Source: Flavobacterium aquiphilum (GTDB lineage: Bacteria > Bacteroidota > Bacteroidia > Flavobacteriales > Flavobacteriaceae). From it: a stretch of 64,000 nt of DNA. Of the stretch, positions 19,001 to 26,799 are shown piece by piece; position 1 is the first letter of the stretch, and every line of letters starts with the position of its first letter. The notes beneath the pieces were generated by a model. It saw only the letters and a list, made by a program, of their open reading frames with translations. It was not told the origin of the DNA and searched no databases. Location of the stretch: the NCBI RefSeq assembly GCF_027111335.1, contig NZ_CP114288.1:4402001-4466000 (forward strand), read 5' to 3'. The position numbers and the translations under genes are program-made.

Positions 19001-19048
19001 TATTTGAACACTAGAAAAGAATAAAAATAGCCAGGGAAGTTTACGCAT
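16034..19048 (-). CDS. Large exported tetratricopeptide-repeat protein
   Basis: 1004 residues with an N-terminal signal peptide (LPWLFLFFSSVQITSLYSQ). Most of the rest is degenerate TPR units of about 35 residues, with typical patterns such as AKNYFSKVAN, YDKAIPYLVGY, ALNAFKNASEMN and LAKFKKVASDFPKTP. Similar long TPR proteins in Bacteroidota act as scaffolds in the periplasm or at the outer membrane. No lipobox or membrane anchor is evident. It heads a minus-strand unit with phzF and the plugless barrel. A TATATTTG box at 19077-19070 lies about 20 bases before the start codon. Specific partner unknown; the barrel protein is the obvious candidate. Confidence 0.88.
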   Translation of the reverse strand: MRKLPWLFLFFSSVQITSLYSQESTIYTYSLKDFDKALSLYEDKQYTSAQIIFKNVKDAATTEGLKSDCAYYIANCAIRTDQENAEELINRFVEEYPSSRKQNQAYIDVAYYYFDHKEYKEALQWFNKVDESVLKNSDRDKYNFQKGYCYFDSKKTKEAKNYFSKVANSNEYGTQSKYYMGFMAYESDDYVEANKQFDQVASNEKYSEKLSYYKSDMSFKAGEFQKAIDLGIKAMPNSTPEEKSELNKIIGESYFNLKQYDKAIPYLVGYKGKKGKWNNTDFYQLGYAYYVQKDYENAIAQFNKIIDGNDFVAQNAYYHLGESYLKSGKKQQALNAFKNASEMNFDLKLQEDASLNYAKLSYEIGNSYQSVPEILLGFMNKYPSNPNNSTVEKLLIDSYISSKNYKEALSLLEKNKTSENRAAYQKVVFYRGLELYNEGNYSESLLMFEKAIKEPKDAAITARASFWKAESEYNLDSYKEALLSYQQFAEMSKAKETPEYKNINYNIAYTNFKLKEYDAAGNSFQSQIDNNKTDKVRLNDSYLRLADCRFVTSKYQQALDAYIKVIESKSVDGDYAYFQKALCYGFLSKNNKKIEELNSFLTLYPKSEYQDDALFELGNTYVAENKQDLAIKTYDKIVTNFKNSSYTSRAILRQGLIYYNSDKDDLALAKFKKVASDFPKTPESYEAVSTARIIYVDNGKVEEYASWVRTLDFVAVTDLELDNDTFEAAEKQYGQGNNKQAISGYSGYISKFPNGVNVLKANFQLAQLYYAEGSENKSVPNYEYVINQPRCEYTEQSLVRLAQIYLKGNDCGKASPVLVRIEKEADFPQNKTFAQANLMKCYYETKDYANAVVYADRVLNNPKTEDNVKSDAQIIVARSAMQSGDEAKAKDAYAKLLTVSKGELAAEALYYDAYFKNKDGKFELSNTAIQKLAKNYSSYRYFGAKGLVLMAKNYYGLKDSYQATYVLDNVIENFGNYSDVVEEAKAELTRIKSEEAKTNSSITK

Positions 19049-19069
19049 CGTTGTTATTATTTATATCGT

Positions 19070-19077
19070 CAAATATA
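19070..19077 (-). promoter_or_regulatory. Probable -7 element for the TPR gene
   Basis: TATATTTG on the minus strand, giving a leader of about 15 nt before the ATG at 19048. No TTG was found at the consensus distance. Confidence 0.5.
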
Positions 19078-19296
19078 TTATATCTGCTTTTATAACGGAA
19101 GGCACTCAACTTTTATTATAAACTATTTTTAAACAAAATCCTTTCCCCAGACCTATCTACAAAAGAGAGAGGAACTAAACTAAAAATCAATATTTACTTT
19201 CTTTCGAAATTTTGTCTTTTGTTTTTTGTTTTTTGTCTTTTGATGATTGCTTTTTGATTTTATCTTTTTATTTTTACCCAATAAACAAATTCTATC

Positions 19297-19980
19297 ATGT
19301 CACAATCAGTACTGTCTTTAAAAAACGTAAACATATATCAAGAAGGAAAAATCATTTTATCTGATGTAAATTTGGAAGTCAATCATGGCGAATTTTTATA
19401 CATCATTGGAAAAACGGGTTCAGGAAAGAGTAGTTTATTAAAAACATTGTATGCCGATTTACCATTATTGGAAGGTGAAGGGAAGATTGTAGAATATGAT
19501 TTGGCTTCCTTAAAAGAAGATGATATTCCTTTTTTGAGAAGAAAGATTGGAATCGTTTTTCAAGATTTCAAATTATTACCGGACCGTACTGTAAAAGACA
19601 ATATGCTTTTTGTTTTGAAAGCAACAGGATGGCATGATAAGGCAGAAATGGATGCCAAAATAGATGAAGTTCTTGACAAAGTAAACATGAAAGACTTTGC
19701 TAATAAAATGCCTCACCAACTTTCAGGAGGAGAACAACAACGAATTGCCATTGCGAGAGCTTTATTGAATGACCCTGAATTCATCCTTGCCGACGAACCA
19801 ACAGGAAACCTTGACCCGCAAACCAGTGTGGAAGTTCTTGAAGTTTTGAAAAAAATCAATGCCAACGGAAAAACAGTGATCATGGCTACCCACGATTATG
19901 CCTTGTTGATGAAGTTCCCAAGCAAAACCTTAAAATGTGAGGATGCCACCATTTTTGAAGTGGTGCAAAGAACAGTGTAA
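19297..19980 (+). CDS. ftsE: Cell-division ATP-binding protein FtsE
   Basis: 227-residue ABC ATPase that with FtsX controls peptidoglycan hydrolases at the septum. Visible are Walker A GKTGSGKSS, a Q-loop (IGIVFQDFKLLPDRTV), the signature LSGGEQQR, Walker B FILADEPTG and the switch histidine in MATHDYALL. The sequence around FQDFKLLPDRTVKDN is typical of FtsE. No ftsX lies next to it; the next gene, a glycosyltransferase, starts within the ftsE stop codon (TAATG), so the two are translationally coupled. Upstream, 19200-19270 is a T-rich low-complexity stretch without a clear promoter. Confidence 0.88.
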   Translation: MSQSVLSLKNVNIYQEGKIILSDVNLEVNHGEFLYIIGKTGSGKSSLLKTLYADLPLLEGEGKIVEYDLASLKEDDIPFLRRKIGIVFQDFKLLPDRTVKDNMLFVLKATGWHDKAEMDAKIDEVLDKVNMKDFANKMPHQLSGGEQQRIAIARALLNDPEFILADEPTGNLDPQTSVEVLEVLKKINANGKTVIMATHDYALLMKFPSKTLKCEDATIFEVVQRTV

Positions 19981-20867
19981 TGCTGTCCATTCTTATTCCT
20001 GCTTACAATTACAATGCTTTTCCGCTTGTTTTGGAATTGCATAAACAATGTTCTGATTGTGAGTTTAAATTTGAAATTTTGTGTCAGGACGATGCCTCAA
20101 ATTCAAAATGGAATGAAGAAAACCAGAAAATAAATTCTTTAAGTAATTGTGCTTTTTCTATTAATAATTCAAATCTTGGAAGAGGTCTGAATAGAAACTC
20201 ATTGGCAGAAAAATCCAAATACGATTTTCTACTGATAATGGATTGTGATACTTTTCCGTGTCAAAATAATTTTATCAAAAAATATCTGGAATTGATCCCG
20301 AAAACCTCTATTGCTTTCGGGGGAATTGAATATAAAAAAGAAATCCCCAGCGAAGAACAGCTTTTACGTTGGGTTTATGGAAATAAGAGGGAATCTCTTT
20401 CAGTAAAAGACCGAAATAAAAATCCCAATGGTAAAGCTTTAACTTCTAATTTATTGATAAAAAAGGAAATTCTATCACAGTTTCCTTTTGATTCATCAAT
20501 AACAAAATATGGCTACGAAGATTTGTGTTTTTTGTCGGTTCTAAAAGCCAATAATATCAATGTTCTCCACGTTGACAATCCAAGTTATCATTTGAATTTA
20601 GAGACTTCGATTATTTTTCTAGAAAAGACAAAAACAGCGATTGAAAATCTTGCTCAAATTATCAATTCAGGTAAATTCCCAAGCATCGAAAGTAAAATCA
20701 ATTCGGCTTATATTGTTTTAAAAAAATTAAAACTAGTTTCTGTTTTCGCTTTTATTTTCGGCAAAACAGAATCAAAAATAACGGCCAATTTACTTTCCGA
20801 AAAGCCTTCTCTCCTATTGTTTGATTTATACAAATTGGGAAAATATTGTCAATTTTGTTCAGTTTAA
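19980..20867 (+). CDS. Glycosyltransferase family 2
   Basis: 295 residues beginning MLSILIPAYNYNAFPLVLEL, the GT2 nucleotide-sugar fold. The LCQDDAS motif and the DxD-like DCDTFPC (about residue 91) bind the sugar nucleotide and metal, and a YEDLCF motif lies at about residue 180 where GT-A enzymes often place the catalytic acid. It has no transmembrane helices and is predicted cytoplasmic. It is translationally coupled to ftsE and converges on the polysaccharide locus that begins at 20991. Sugar and acceptor cannot be deduced. Confidence 0.88.
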   Translation: MLSILIPAYNYNAFPLVLELHKQCSDCEFKFEILCQDDASNSKWNEENQKINSLSNCAFSINNSNLGRGLNRNSLAEKSKYDFLLIMDCDTFPCQNNFIKKYLELIPKTSIAFGGIEYKKEIPSEEQLLRWVYGNKRESLSVKDRNKNPNGKALTSNLLIKKEILSQFPFDSSITKYGYEDLCFLSVLKANNINVLHVDNPSYHLNLETSIIFLEKTKTAIENLAQIINSGKFPSIESKINSAYIVLKKLKLVSVFAFIFGKTESKITANLLSEKPSLLLFDLYKLGKYCQFCSV

Positions 20868-20875
20868 ATTGTTTA

Positions 20876-21013
20876 AGAGTTTAAATTGTTTAAAGTTTTA
20901 AAACCGCGAATTGCTTCGCCTATTCGCTATCACTCGAGTCGCAAATTTTTAATTTTAAATCTAAAATTGAAACCCCAACTTTTTAAACACTTAAACTTTT
21001 AAACAATTTAAAC
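20876..21013. repeat. Inverted AT-rich repeat with an interspersed repeat copy between converging genes
   Basis: Left words gtttaaattgtttaaag (twice in 20876-20896) are mirrored by cttttaaacaatttaaa near 20996-21012, forming a long, loose fold-back. It may act as a bidirectional terminator. Inside it, 20904-20942 is a reverse-oriented copy of the 5253/5322 repeat (reads gagtgatagcgaa and ggcgaagcaatt on the minus strand). The right arm overlaps the last codons of the GT4 gene. Confidence 0.55.
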
Positions 21014-22091
21014 CTTTAAACAGTTCCTCCCACTGCTCCATAATTCCGTCGATTTTATATTTCTTGATACTTTCCTTAGCATTTTTACCCATTTGCAATC
21101 TCAAATTTTCATCTTCGATAAGCGATTCCAGTTTCTGGACAAATGAATCGACATTTCCGTCTTCAATCAAAAAACCGTTTACTTCATTGTCTATAATTGC
21201 TCTCGGTCCTGTAGGGCAATCATAAGCAACGCATGGCAAACCCGAAGCTAATGCTTCCAATAATGCCATTGGAAATCCTTCGGAACGGGAGGTCATTACC
21301 AATATTGATGAAGCCAAATATTTTTCTGAAATATTTTTTACGGGTTCGTTCAAACTTACATTCGATCCCAATCCTAAATCGGAAACAATTGGTTGCAAAT
21401 AGGTAATTGAATCGCCATAAATTTCCAAAATCCAATCAGAGTGCTTTTTTATTACTTTTTCCCAAATAAGCAACAATCTGTCCAAGCCTTTTTCATAAGA
21501 ATTTCGGGCAACGGTAATTACTTTTTTGGATTTTAAATCGGCAGAAATATCGTTTTGAATCCAACAAGGATTAGGGATTACCAAACCGTTATTTACATTC
21601 CATTCGCTCAAACTTTCATTCGAAAGCGCGACCACTTTTGAAAATTTATTGGCCGAAAAATCTTTGAATCTGTATTTAAGAGAAAGTTTAATTTTTGAAA
21701 TTAAATCCGATTTCAACTGTTTTTCTTCGACAAATTTTGATCCATGACATTCGAAGATAATTGGGATTTCGCCAGACAAAATAAACGGAATTGCAAACGC
21801 TTTCAAACCATTGTCACAAACCACAATTGCATCAGGTTGAATCGCTTCTACTTTTTCTTTCAATGATTTTCTAAAAGCATTAAAAAAATAAAAAGCCTTT
21901 CCGCTCAAAATCATGTCGTGAAAAACAATCTTTTCATTGAAGGAATAAAACAATGGAAAATCTCCTTTGTTTTGAGTAAGGACGTGAATTTCATACCCAA
22001 ACTTTTCGACAAAGTAATTCAGTTTTAACGACAAAACCCGAGCCACTCCTCCTTCATTATTCAGTTTGGGAACGATGTAGAGTAATTTCAT
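20991..22091 (-). CDS. Glycosyltransferase family 4
   Basis: 366-residue GT-B fold enzyme. The N-terminal domain opens with LLYIVPKLNNEGGVARVLS, containing the glycine-rich acceptor loop. The C-terminal domain has the EX7E-type motif SRSEGFPMALLEALASGLP and then CPTGPRAIIDN, a wording common in GalNAc/GlcNAc-transferring GT4 enzymes. Cytosolic; predicted to add a sugar to a lipid-linked surface glycan. It overlaps the cupin gene by four bases (ATGA), making a coupled unit with that gene and the second GT4. Its last codons lie in the intergenic inverted repeat. Confidence 0.9.
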   Translation of the reverse strand: MKLLYIVPKLNNEGGVARVLSLKLNYFVEKFGYEIHVLTQNKGDFPLFYSFNEKIVFHDMILSGKAFYFFNAFRKSLKEKVEAIQPDAIVVCDNGLKAFAIPFILSGEIPIIFECHGSKFVEEKQLKSDLISKIKLSLKYRFKDFSANKFSKVVALSNESLSEWNVNNGLVIPNPCWIQNDISADLKSKKVITVARNSYEKGLDRLLLIWEKVIKKHSDWILEIYGDSITYLQPIVSDLGLGSNVSLNEPVKNISEKYLASSILVMTSRSEGFPMALLEALASGLPCVAYDCPTGPRAIIDNEVNGFLIEDGNVDSFVQKLESLIEDENLRLQMGKNAKESIKKYKIDGIMEQWEELFKGLNCLKV

Positions 22092-22492
22092 TTTTTGAAA
22101 TTCAGGAATTCATCAAAATCTCTTATATAATCTTCTTCCGAAAAATCATCGGAAGCCAAAACCAAACAAACGGAACCCGAAGAAAAATTTTCCAATTCCC
22201 GCCAAATCCCTTTGGGAATAAGCAAACCTATATTAGGTTTATTTAATAGATAACGCTTTTTTTCGGTACCATCATGTAAAGTCACTTCAAAACTTCCGCT
22301 CAAAGCTATCAGCACTTCCTGTTGATCAATATGGGCATGCCCGCCCCTAAAAGCGGTACTTGGAACATCAAAAAGATAGTAAATCCGCTTAAAATTAAAA
22401 GGCAAAAAATCACTTTGAATAATTCCCAAATTCCCGCTTGCGTCTGCAACAACAGGTATTTCCAATAATTGAATCGCGTTCAATGTTTCCAT
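22088..22492 (-). CDS. Sugar 3,4-ketoisomerase, FdtA/QdtA/WxcM family
   Basis: 134-residue single-domain cupin. The segment FKRIYYLFDVPSTAFRGGHA, followed by H and then LIALSGSFEV, is the active-site region of dTDP-4-keto-6-deoxyglucose 3,4-ketoisomerases; the HAH histidines are the expected catalytic pair. The terminal LASDDFSEEDYIRDFDEF matches the family. These enzymes make dTDP-3-keto-6-deoxy sugars for conversion to 3-amino sugars (Fuc3N or Qui3N). The matching PLP aminotransferase is probably the DegT gene at 26800 in the same locus. Whether the product is gluco or galacto cannot be read. Confidence 0.85.
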   Translation of the reverse strand: METLNAIQLLEIPVVADASGNLGIIQSDFLPFNFKRIYYLFDVPSTAFRGGHAHIDQQEVLIALSGSFEVTLHDGTEKKRYLLNKPNIGLLIPKGIWRELENFSSGSVCLVLASDDFSEEDYIRDFDEFLNFKK

Positions 22493-22494
22493 TT

Positions 22495-23598
22495 TTAAAT
22501 CGTGTTAATCTGCATTAAATCCAGCCACTGATTGCCAATTGTATCCAACAAAAAAGGTCCAATACTTTCTTTCGCATTTTGTTTACAATATTGATATAAT
22601 TTTTCGTCATTGACAAATTCATTCATCGCTTCTGAAAGTTTATCCCAATTTTGATTTTCGACCAAAATTCCGTTTTCTTTATTTTTAATAATCGTTCGCG
22701 GGCCACAAGGACAATCAAATGAAACCACAGGAACTTCACAAGCCAATGCCTCCAAAATAACATTTGGCAATCCTTCATTTTTACTGCTCAAAACTAAAAA
22801 TTTAGCCTTTTTCAAATACTTGAAAGGATTGTTTTGATAGCCCAAAAAGTGGACAAAATCAATTACACCGTTTTCTCCTGCAACTTTTTTTAATGCTTCA
22901 TCATTACCTTCTCCTACAATTACAAGATGAATTTTCTTTTTGCTCAATTCAGAATTGGCGTAAGCCAAAATCAATTTATCAAACTGCTTGATGTTATTTT
23001 CATATTGCCCAATCGCAATTATATATTCAAAATCAAGGTCGATCGAATCGTTACTTTTTTTACAAATTTCCTCTAAATTAACCGGATTAGGAATCGTAAC
23101 CACATTATTCAATTTATGTTTCCTAACAATCAATTCCTCCATCTCTTGAGTTAATACTACATTCGCATAACAATGATTGTAAATTAATCTTGTCAGCCAG
23201 GAATTGTTTGGCATATAATGATCAATCAAAAAACTATGGACGGTAAAAATCGTTTTGGCATTGTAAATTAATCTTGCCAATAATAATTCCTGAAGGATTT
23301 TGGTTCGAAAACGAAAATCGATTATAAAATCAAATTCGTTCTCTTTTAGATATTTTCGTAATGAAATCAGCCGTTTAATTTTATTGAATACACCATTCGT
23401 TTTATTCTTCAGTAAACCCAAATTGACCAGTTTCCCCGAATATGGATAAGTGACTTCATCCAAAACAATAATTATATGGACATCAATATTATTTTTGGCA
23501 AAGAAAAGAGATAAATTAGCCATGACTTTATCGCTACCACCACCACTCAATCGATAACCGATTAACGCAATTTTATATTTTTTGTGGGGCAATATCAT
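22495..23598 (-). CDS. Glycosyltransferase family 4
   Basis: 367-residue GT-B enzyme. The N-terminus IALIGYRLSGGGSDKVMANL carries the acceptor-side glycine loop. The donor-side motif reads SSKNEGLPNVILEALACEVP followed by CPCGPRTIIKN, very like the other GT4 at 20991, so the two may be ancient paralogues with related donors. It is first in a three-gene minus-strand unit, two bases upstream of the ketoisomerase. It is divergent from the GT2 gene at 23635, with a 36-bp shared promoter region. Confidence 0.9.
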   Translation of the reverse strand: MILPHKKYKIALIGYRLSGGGSDKVMANLSLFFAKNNIDVHIIIVLDEVTYPYSGKLVNLGLLKNKTNGVFNKIKRLISLRKYLKENEFDFIIDFRFRTKILQELLLARLIYNAKTIFTVHSFLIDHYMPNNSWLTRLIYNHCYANVVLTQEMEELIVRKHKLNNVVTIPNPVNLEEICKKSNDSIDLDFEYIIAIGQYENNIKQFDKLILAYANSELSKKKIHLVIVGEGNDEALKKVAGENGVIDFVHFLGYQNNPFKYLKKAKFLVLSSKNEGLPNVILEALACEVPVVSFDCPCGPRTIIKNKENGILVENQNWDKLSEAMNEFVNDEKLYQYCKQNAKESIGPFLLDTIGNQWLDLMQINTI

Positions 23599-23634
23599 TT
23601 TCGTTTTGCTATTTTAGTCTCAAATATAACCATA

Positions 23635-24540
23635 ATGCTGAACAATCCTCTCGTTACTATCATTTGTTTGTGCTACAACCACGACGCGTATGTAGTGGAG
23701 AGTTTGAATGCGGTTCTAAATCAATCTTACCCTTCTATCGAACTTATAATTGTGGACGATTGCAGTTCTGATAATTCCACAAAAGTAATTTCAAATTGGC
23801 TTGCTAAAAATCCAGAAGTTCAATTCGTAACCAATGAAACCAATTTAGGGAACACAAAATCCTTCAATAAAGCGCTGAAACTCGCCAAAGGAGAATTCAT
23901 AATCGACCTAGCCGCCGATGATATTTTGCTACCCAATTGTTTGACATTACAAATAGAAGCCTTCAAAAAAAACAGTTATAAAAACTTAGGAGTCGTTTAT
24001 GGCAATGTCGAATTGATTACTGAAAACGGTGCGTTTGATTCTTATTTTTTTCCGGTAAACGATCAAAAAAAAGTAATCGAAAAGAGAGCAAAGGGTGACA
24101 TTTACCTTTCTGTCATTTCTGGCGGAAACAGCATTTGTTCTGTTTCTGCCATGATGAAGAAAAGTATTTTAGATCAATTAGAGGGTTATGACGAAAACTT
24201 GGCCTATGAAGATTTGGACTTTTGGATTCGGGCTTCACGCCAATATGAATTTGATTATATTGATGAAATTCTTGTTCAAAAAAGAGTAGTTACTGATTCT
24301 TTAGGAACTCAGTTCTTCAAAAAAAATAATGAACCAGCTAGAAAAATAAATCATTCAACTTATTTAATTCTGAAAAAAGGAATAGCACTCAATCGCAACA
24401 GAGCCGAGGATTTAGCCATTCAAAAAAGAGTACATCACGAAATTGTTCACTCGTTAAAAATGAATGATTTTAATTTGTTTTTTAAATTTATTGAGTTGCG
24501 TTTTTTATTGTTTAAGCGAAAGTTCTTTGCGCATAAATAA
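23635..24540 (+). CDS. Glycosyltransferase family 2
   Basis: 301-residue GT2 starting MLNNPLVTIICLCYNHDAYV. IIVDDCSSDNSTKV and the DxD-like AADDILLP are present, and a YEDLDFWIRASRQY motif lies near residue 198. The start at 23635 puts the fold's first strand at the N-terminus; the longer frame to 23584 would overlap the divergent GT4 coding sequence. It is the only plus-strand gene inside the otherwise minus-strand polysaccharide block and converges on the acyltransferase gene, with ten bases between them. Confidence 0.88.
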   Translation: MLNNPLVTIICLCYNHDAYVVESLNAVLNQSYPSIELIIVDDCSSDNSTKVISNWLAKNPEVQFVTNETNLGNTKSFNKALKLAKGEFIIDLAADDILLPNCLTLQIEAFKKNSYKNLGVVYGNVELITENGAFDSYFFPVNDQKKVIEKRAKGDIYLSVISGGNSICSVSAMMKKSILDQLEGYDENLAYEDLDFWIRASRQYEFDYIDEILVQKRVVTDSLGTQFFKKNNEPARKINHSTYLILKKGIALNRNRAEDLAIQKRVHHEIVHSLKMNDFNLFFKFIELRFLLFKRKFFAHK

Positions 24541-24550
24541 TAGTTTAATT

Positions 24551-25315
24551 CTAAATCTGAACAATCAAATATTTCACTAAAGGCTCTTTTTCACTTTCCC
24601 AATCACGGCTATAATTATTTTTCAAAAGTTTCGCCGGAATTCCTCCTAATAGAATATTGCTTCCCAAACTCGTATAATCTTTATTGCACAAAGAATTTGA
24701 AGCAACAACACAATAATCCGGTGTTCTGGTATTTGGCATTATCGAAGTCCTATTGGAAAATGCATTATAGTGACCAATATAAATTGGACCTTGAAGCGGA
24801 TAATGTTCGCCATTCAAAGTGTTTTTCATGGGATGAAAATTCGTGTCCATCAATTGTGATTCATGCCCTAATCTAGACCAATCGCCAATAAAAACTTTAT
24901 GAGTACAAAAAACTTTCACACTAGATCCCAAACATGACATATACCCAAACTCACACTCTGCATTTTCACCAACATACAAAATAACATCTTTCCCTAATTG
25001 GGTATATCCGTTAAATATCAGCTTTCCATAAAGTGAAAGTTGCGCAATTCCTTTAGACTTAACTTCTATTTCAAATTGTTGTCCAAAGCCAATCATTGCT
25101 GTTTTTATTGGTCCGTTTATTATGATTTCTCCTTGAATGCTTTGAAAATGCACTTTCCCATAAAAAAACACAGGAAGTTTTTTGGCTGTTTGAAACGGAA
25201 ATTTTTTAAAATTAAAATAGAGCGTTTTTGTCCAATTTACCGAATAGTAAAACTTCAATTTATGATATACAGATCGTAATTTACGATACATTTTCTTCAC
25301 CATCTCTTTAATCAT
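24551..25315 (-). CDS. Left-handed beta-helix (hexapeptide) acyltransferase
   Basis: 254 residues. Residues from about 55 onward form irregular hexapeptide turns such as GKLIFNGYTQLGKDVILYVG and GPIYIGHYNAFSNRTSIMPN, with a catalytic-type histidine region (LGHESQLMDTNFHP). The C-terminal NILLGGIPAKLLKNN is the usual end of the xenobiotic/sugar O- or N-acetyltransferase family. Acetyl transfer to a sugar of the surface glycan is likely, possibly to the 3-amino group made by the FdtA/FdtB pair. The start overlaps the end of the flippase gene by eight bases. Confidence 0.85.
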   Translation of the reverse strand: MIKEMVKKMYRKLRSVYHKLKFYYSVNWTKTLYFNFKKFPFQTAKKLPVFFYGKVHFQSIQGEIIINGPIKTAMIGFGQQFEIEVKSKGIAQLSLYGKLIFNGYTQLGKDVILYVGENAECEFGYMSCLGSSVKVFCTHKVFIGDWSRLGHESQLMDTNFHPMKNTLNGEHYPLQGPIYIGHYNAFSNRTSIMPNTRTPDYCVVASNSLCNKDYTSLGSNILLGGIPAKLLKNNYSRDWESEKEPLVKYLIVQI

Positions 25316-26795
25316 TTTTCTTTTTACTAATCGAATTAAACAAAAATTTTAAACCAATTTTTTGATTCAAATGATACAAAACAAACCCCAAAGACAAGAT
25401 TACCATTAATGCCATCAAAGTGTATTTCAAAATTGGATTTGGAACATATCGAATAAAAAATGTGGCAATACACATAATTATGCAAATAATATAAGTTCTG
25501 TAAAATTCGGCATCAAAATAAAAATCATATCGCTTTTTTGTAATTATTTTTAAAGCGGTTAAATGTACCAAATAGTATATCAAAAAACTAAAACCAAGCC
25601 CTTCCAAACCATATAAATAATAGCCCAAAATATTTAAAATCACCGACAAAGAATTAAAACCAAAAGCCGTTTTAATAAACATATCCGAATCTCCTTTGGC
25701 AATTAAAATAAAACCCATCGACCATGAAACAGCACGAAACAACATTGCCAAAATTCCAAAACAAACCATCGGGATAATAGAAACGAATTTTGGCGTAAAT
25801 AAAATTTTTACAATCAATGGAACAAACGTCAAAAACAAAATTACGATTGGAGTCATTATAAAAACCGACATATATGATTGCTCCATCACACTAATTCTTA
25901 CTTTATCATTGTCATTGCAAATGGATGATAACTTTGGAAAATAGTCGGTGCTCATAACCGTAAAAACAATTCCGACATAAGAATTCAGCAAAGTAAAACC
26001 TGCGTTGTAAAAACCAACCTCAGTTAATCCACCATTTTTTCCAATGTAAATTTGAATAATATACGATGCCAACAAAGTCAATAATCCGCTTAGCGAAAGC
26101 ATTAATCCAAGTTTGATTATACTTTTTCCTTCAACAATTATTTGAGAATTTGGCACATCAATTTTCTCAATTTTAATTTTCTTCGAATAATAAAAAGAAA
26201 CCAATAAAGAAGTCACTGAAGTTACTAGAATCGTAGGCGCAATGGCATCAATTCGATAAAAATAATACAACGGAATAGAGAATAACAATCCAATTAAATT
26301 CCCATAAAAGTTTGCTTTCGCTAATATTCTCAGCTTTCGCAATCCCTGAAAAACTACCATTTGCCCAATAGACAATTGTTTAAAAAGCAGTGTTATTGAC
26401 AAATAAACGAACAGATAGGTATAACTGGAATTCCCGAAAGTAAGTTCACTCAACACTTTTGAAAAAAGGGCAACAACCAAAGTTCCAAAAATCCCAACCC
26501 AAAAAGTTAATCTTTTAACAATAGCAATAATTCTAGAAACCGAGCTTAAATCGGCTTCCTCATTTTGCTCCGAAATGTGTTTTACAGCACTGGTTTCGAT
26601 TCCCAAACCGGTAATTCCCCCGACAGTATTCAGGGCCGAATTCAGTAACCCAATAATTCCCATTCCTGCAGGTCCAATAAAAATCGCAATCAGTTTTGTC
26701 CTGATAATTGAAATAAGAATATTCAAAAACTGCATCCCTCCAAAAATAGATGTCGCTTTTAGAATCTGCAAGTATGACGATTTACTTTCGGACAC
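25308..26795 (-). CDS. Polysaccharide flippase, Wzx/MOP superfamily
   Basis: 495 residues with about 12-14 transmembrane helices, for example VGIFGTLVVALFSKVL, LMLSLSGLLTLLASYIIQIY and MTPIVILFLTFVPLIVKILF. It matches the O-antigen flippase pattern, which moves undecaprenyl-linked repeat units across the inner membrane. The N-terminal GGMQFLNILISIIRTKLIA, followed by IFIGPAGMGIIGLLNS, is characteristic. It lies four bases after the aminotransferase gene and overlaps the acyltransferase. No Wzy polymerase or ligase is recognisable in the window. Confidence 0.9.
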   Translation of the reverse strand: MSESKSSYLQILKATSIFGGMQFLNILISIIRTKLIAIFIGPAGMGIIGLLNSALNTVGGITGLGIETSAVKHISEQNEEADLSSVSRIIAIVKRLTFWVGIFGTLVVALFSKVLSELTFGNSSYTYLFVYLSITLLFKQLSIGQMVVFQGLRKLRILAKANFYGNLIGLLFSIPLYYFYRIDAIAPTILVTSVTSLLVSFYYSKKIKIEKIDVPNSQIIVEGKSIIKLGLMLSLSGLLTLLASYIIQIYIGKNGGLTEVGFYNAGFTLLNSYVGIVFTVMSTDYFPKLSSICNDNDKVRISVMEQSYMSVFIMTPIVILFLTFVPLIVKILFTPKFVSIIPMVCFGILAMLFRAVSWSMGFILIAKGDSDMFIKTAFGFNSLSVILNILGYYLYGLEGLGFSFLIYYLVHLTALKIITKKRYDFYFDAEFYRTYIICIIMCIATFFIRYVPNPILKYTLMALMVILSLGFVLYHLNQKIGLKFLFNSISKKKND

Positions 26796-26799
26796 TATT

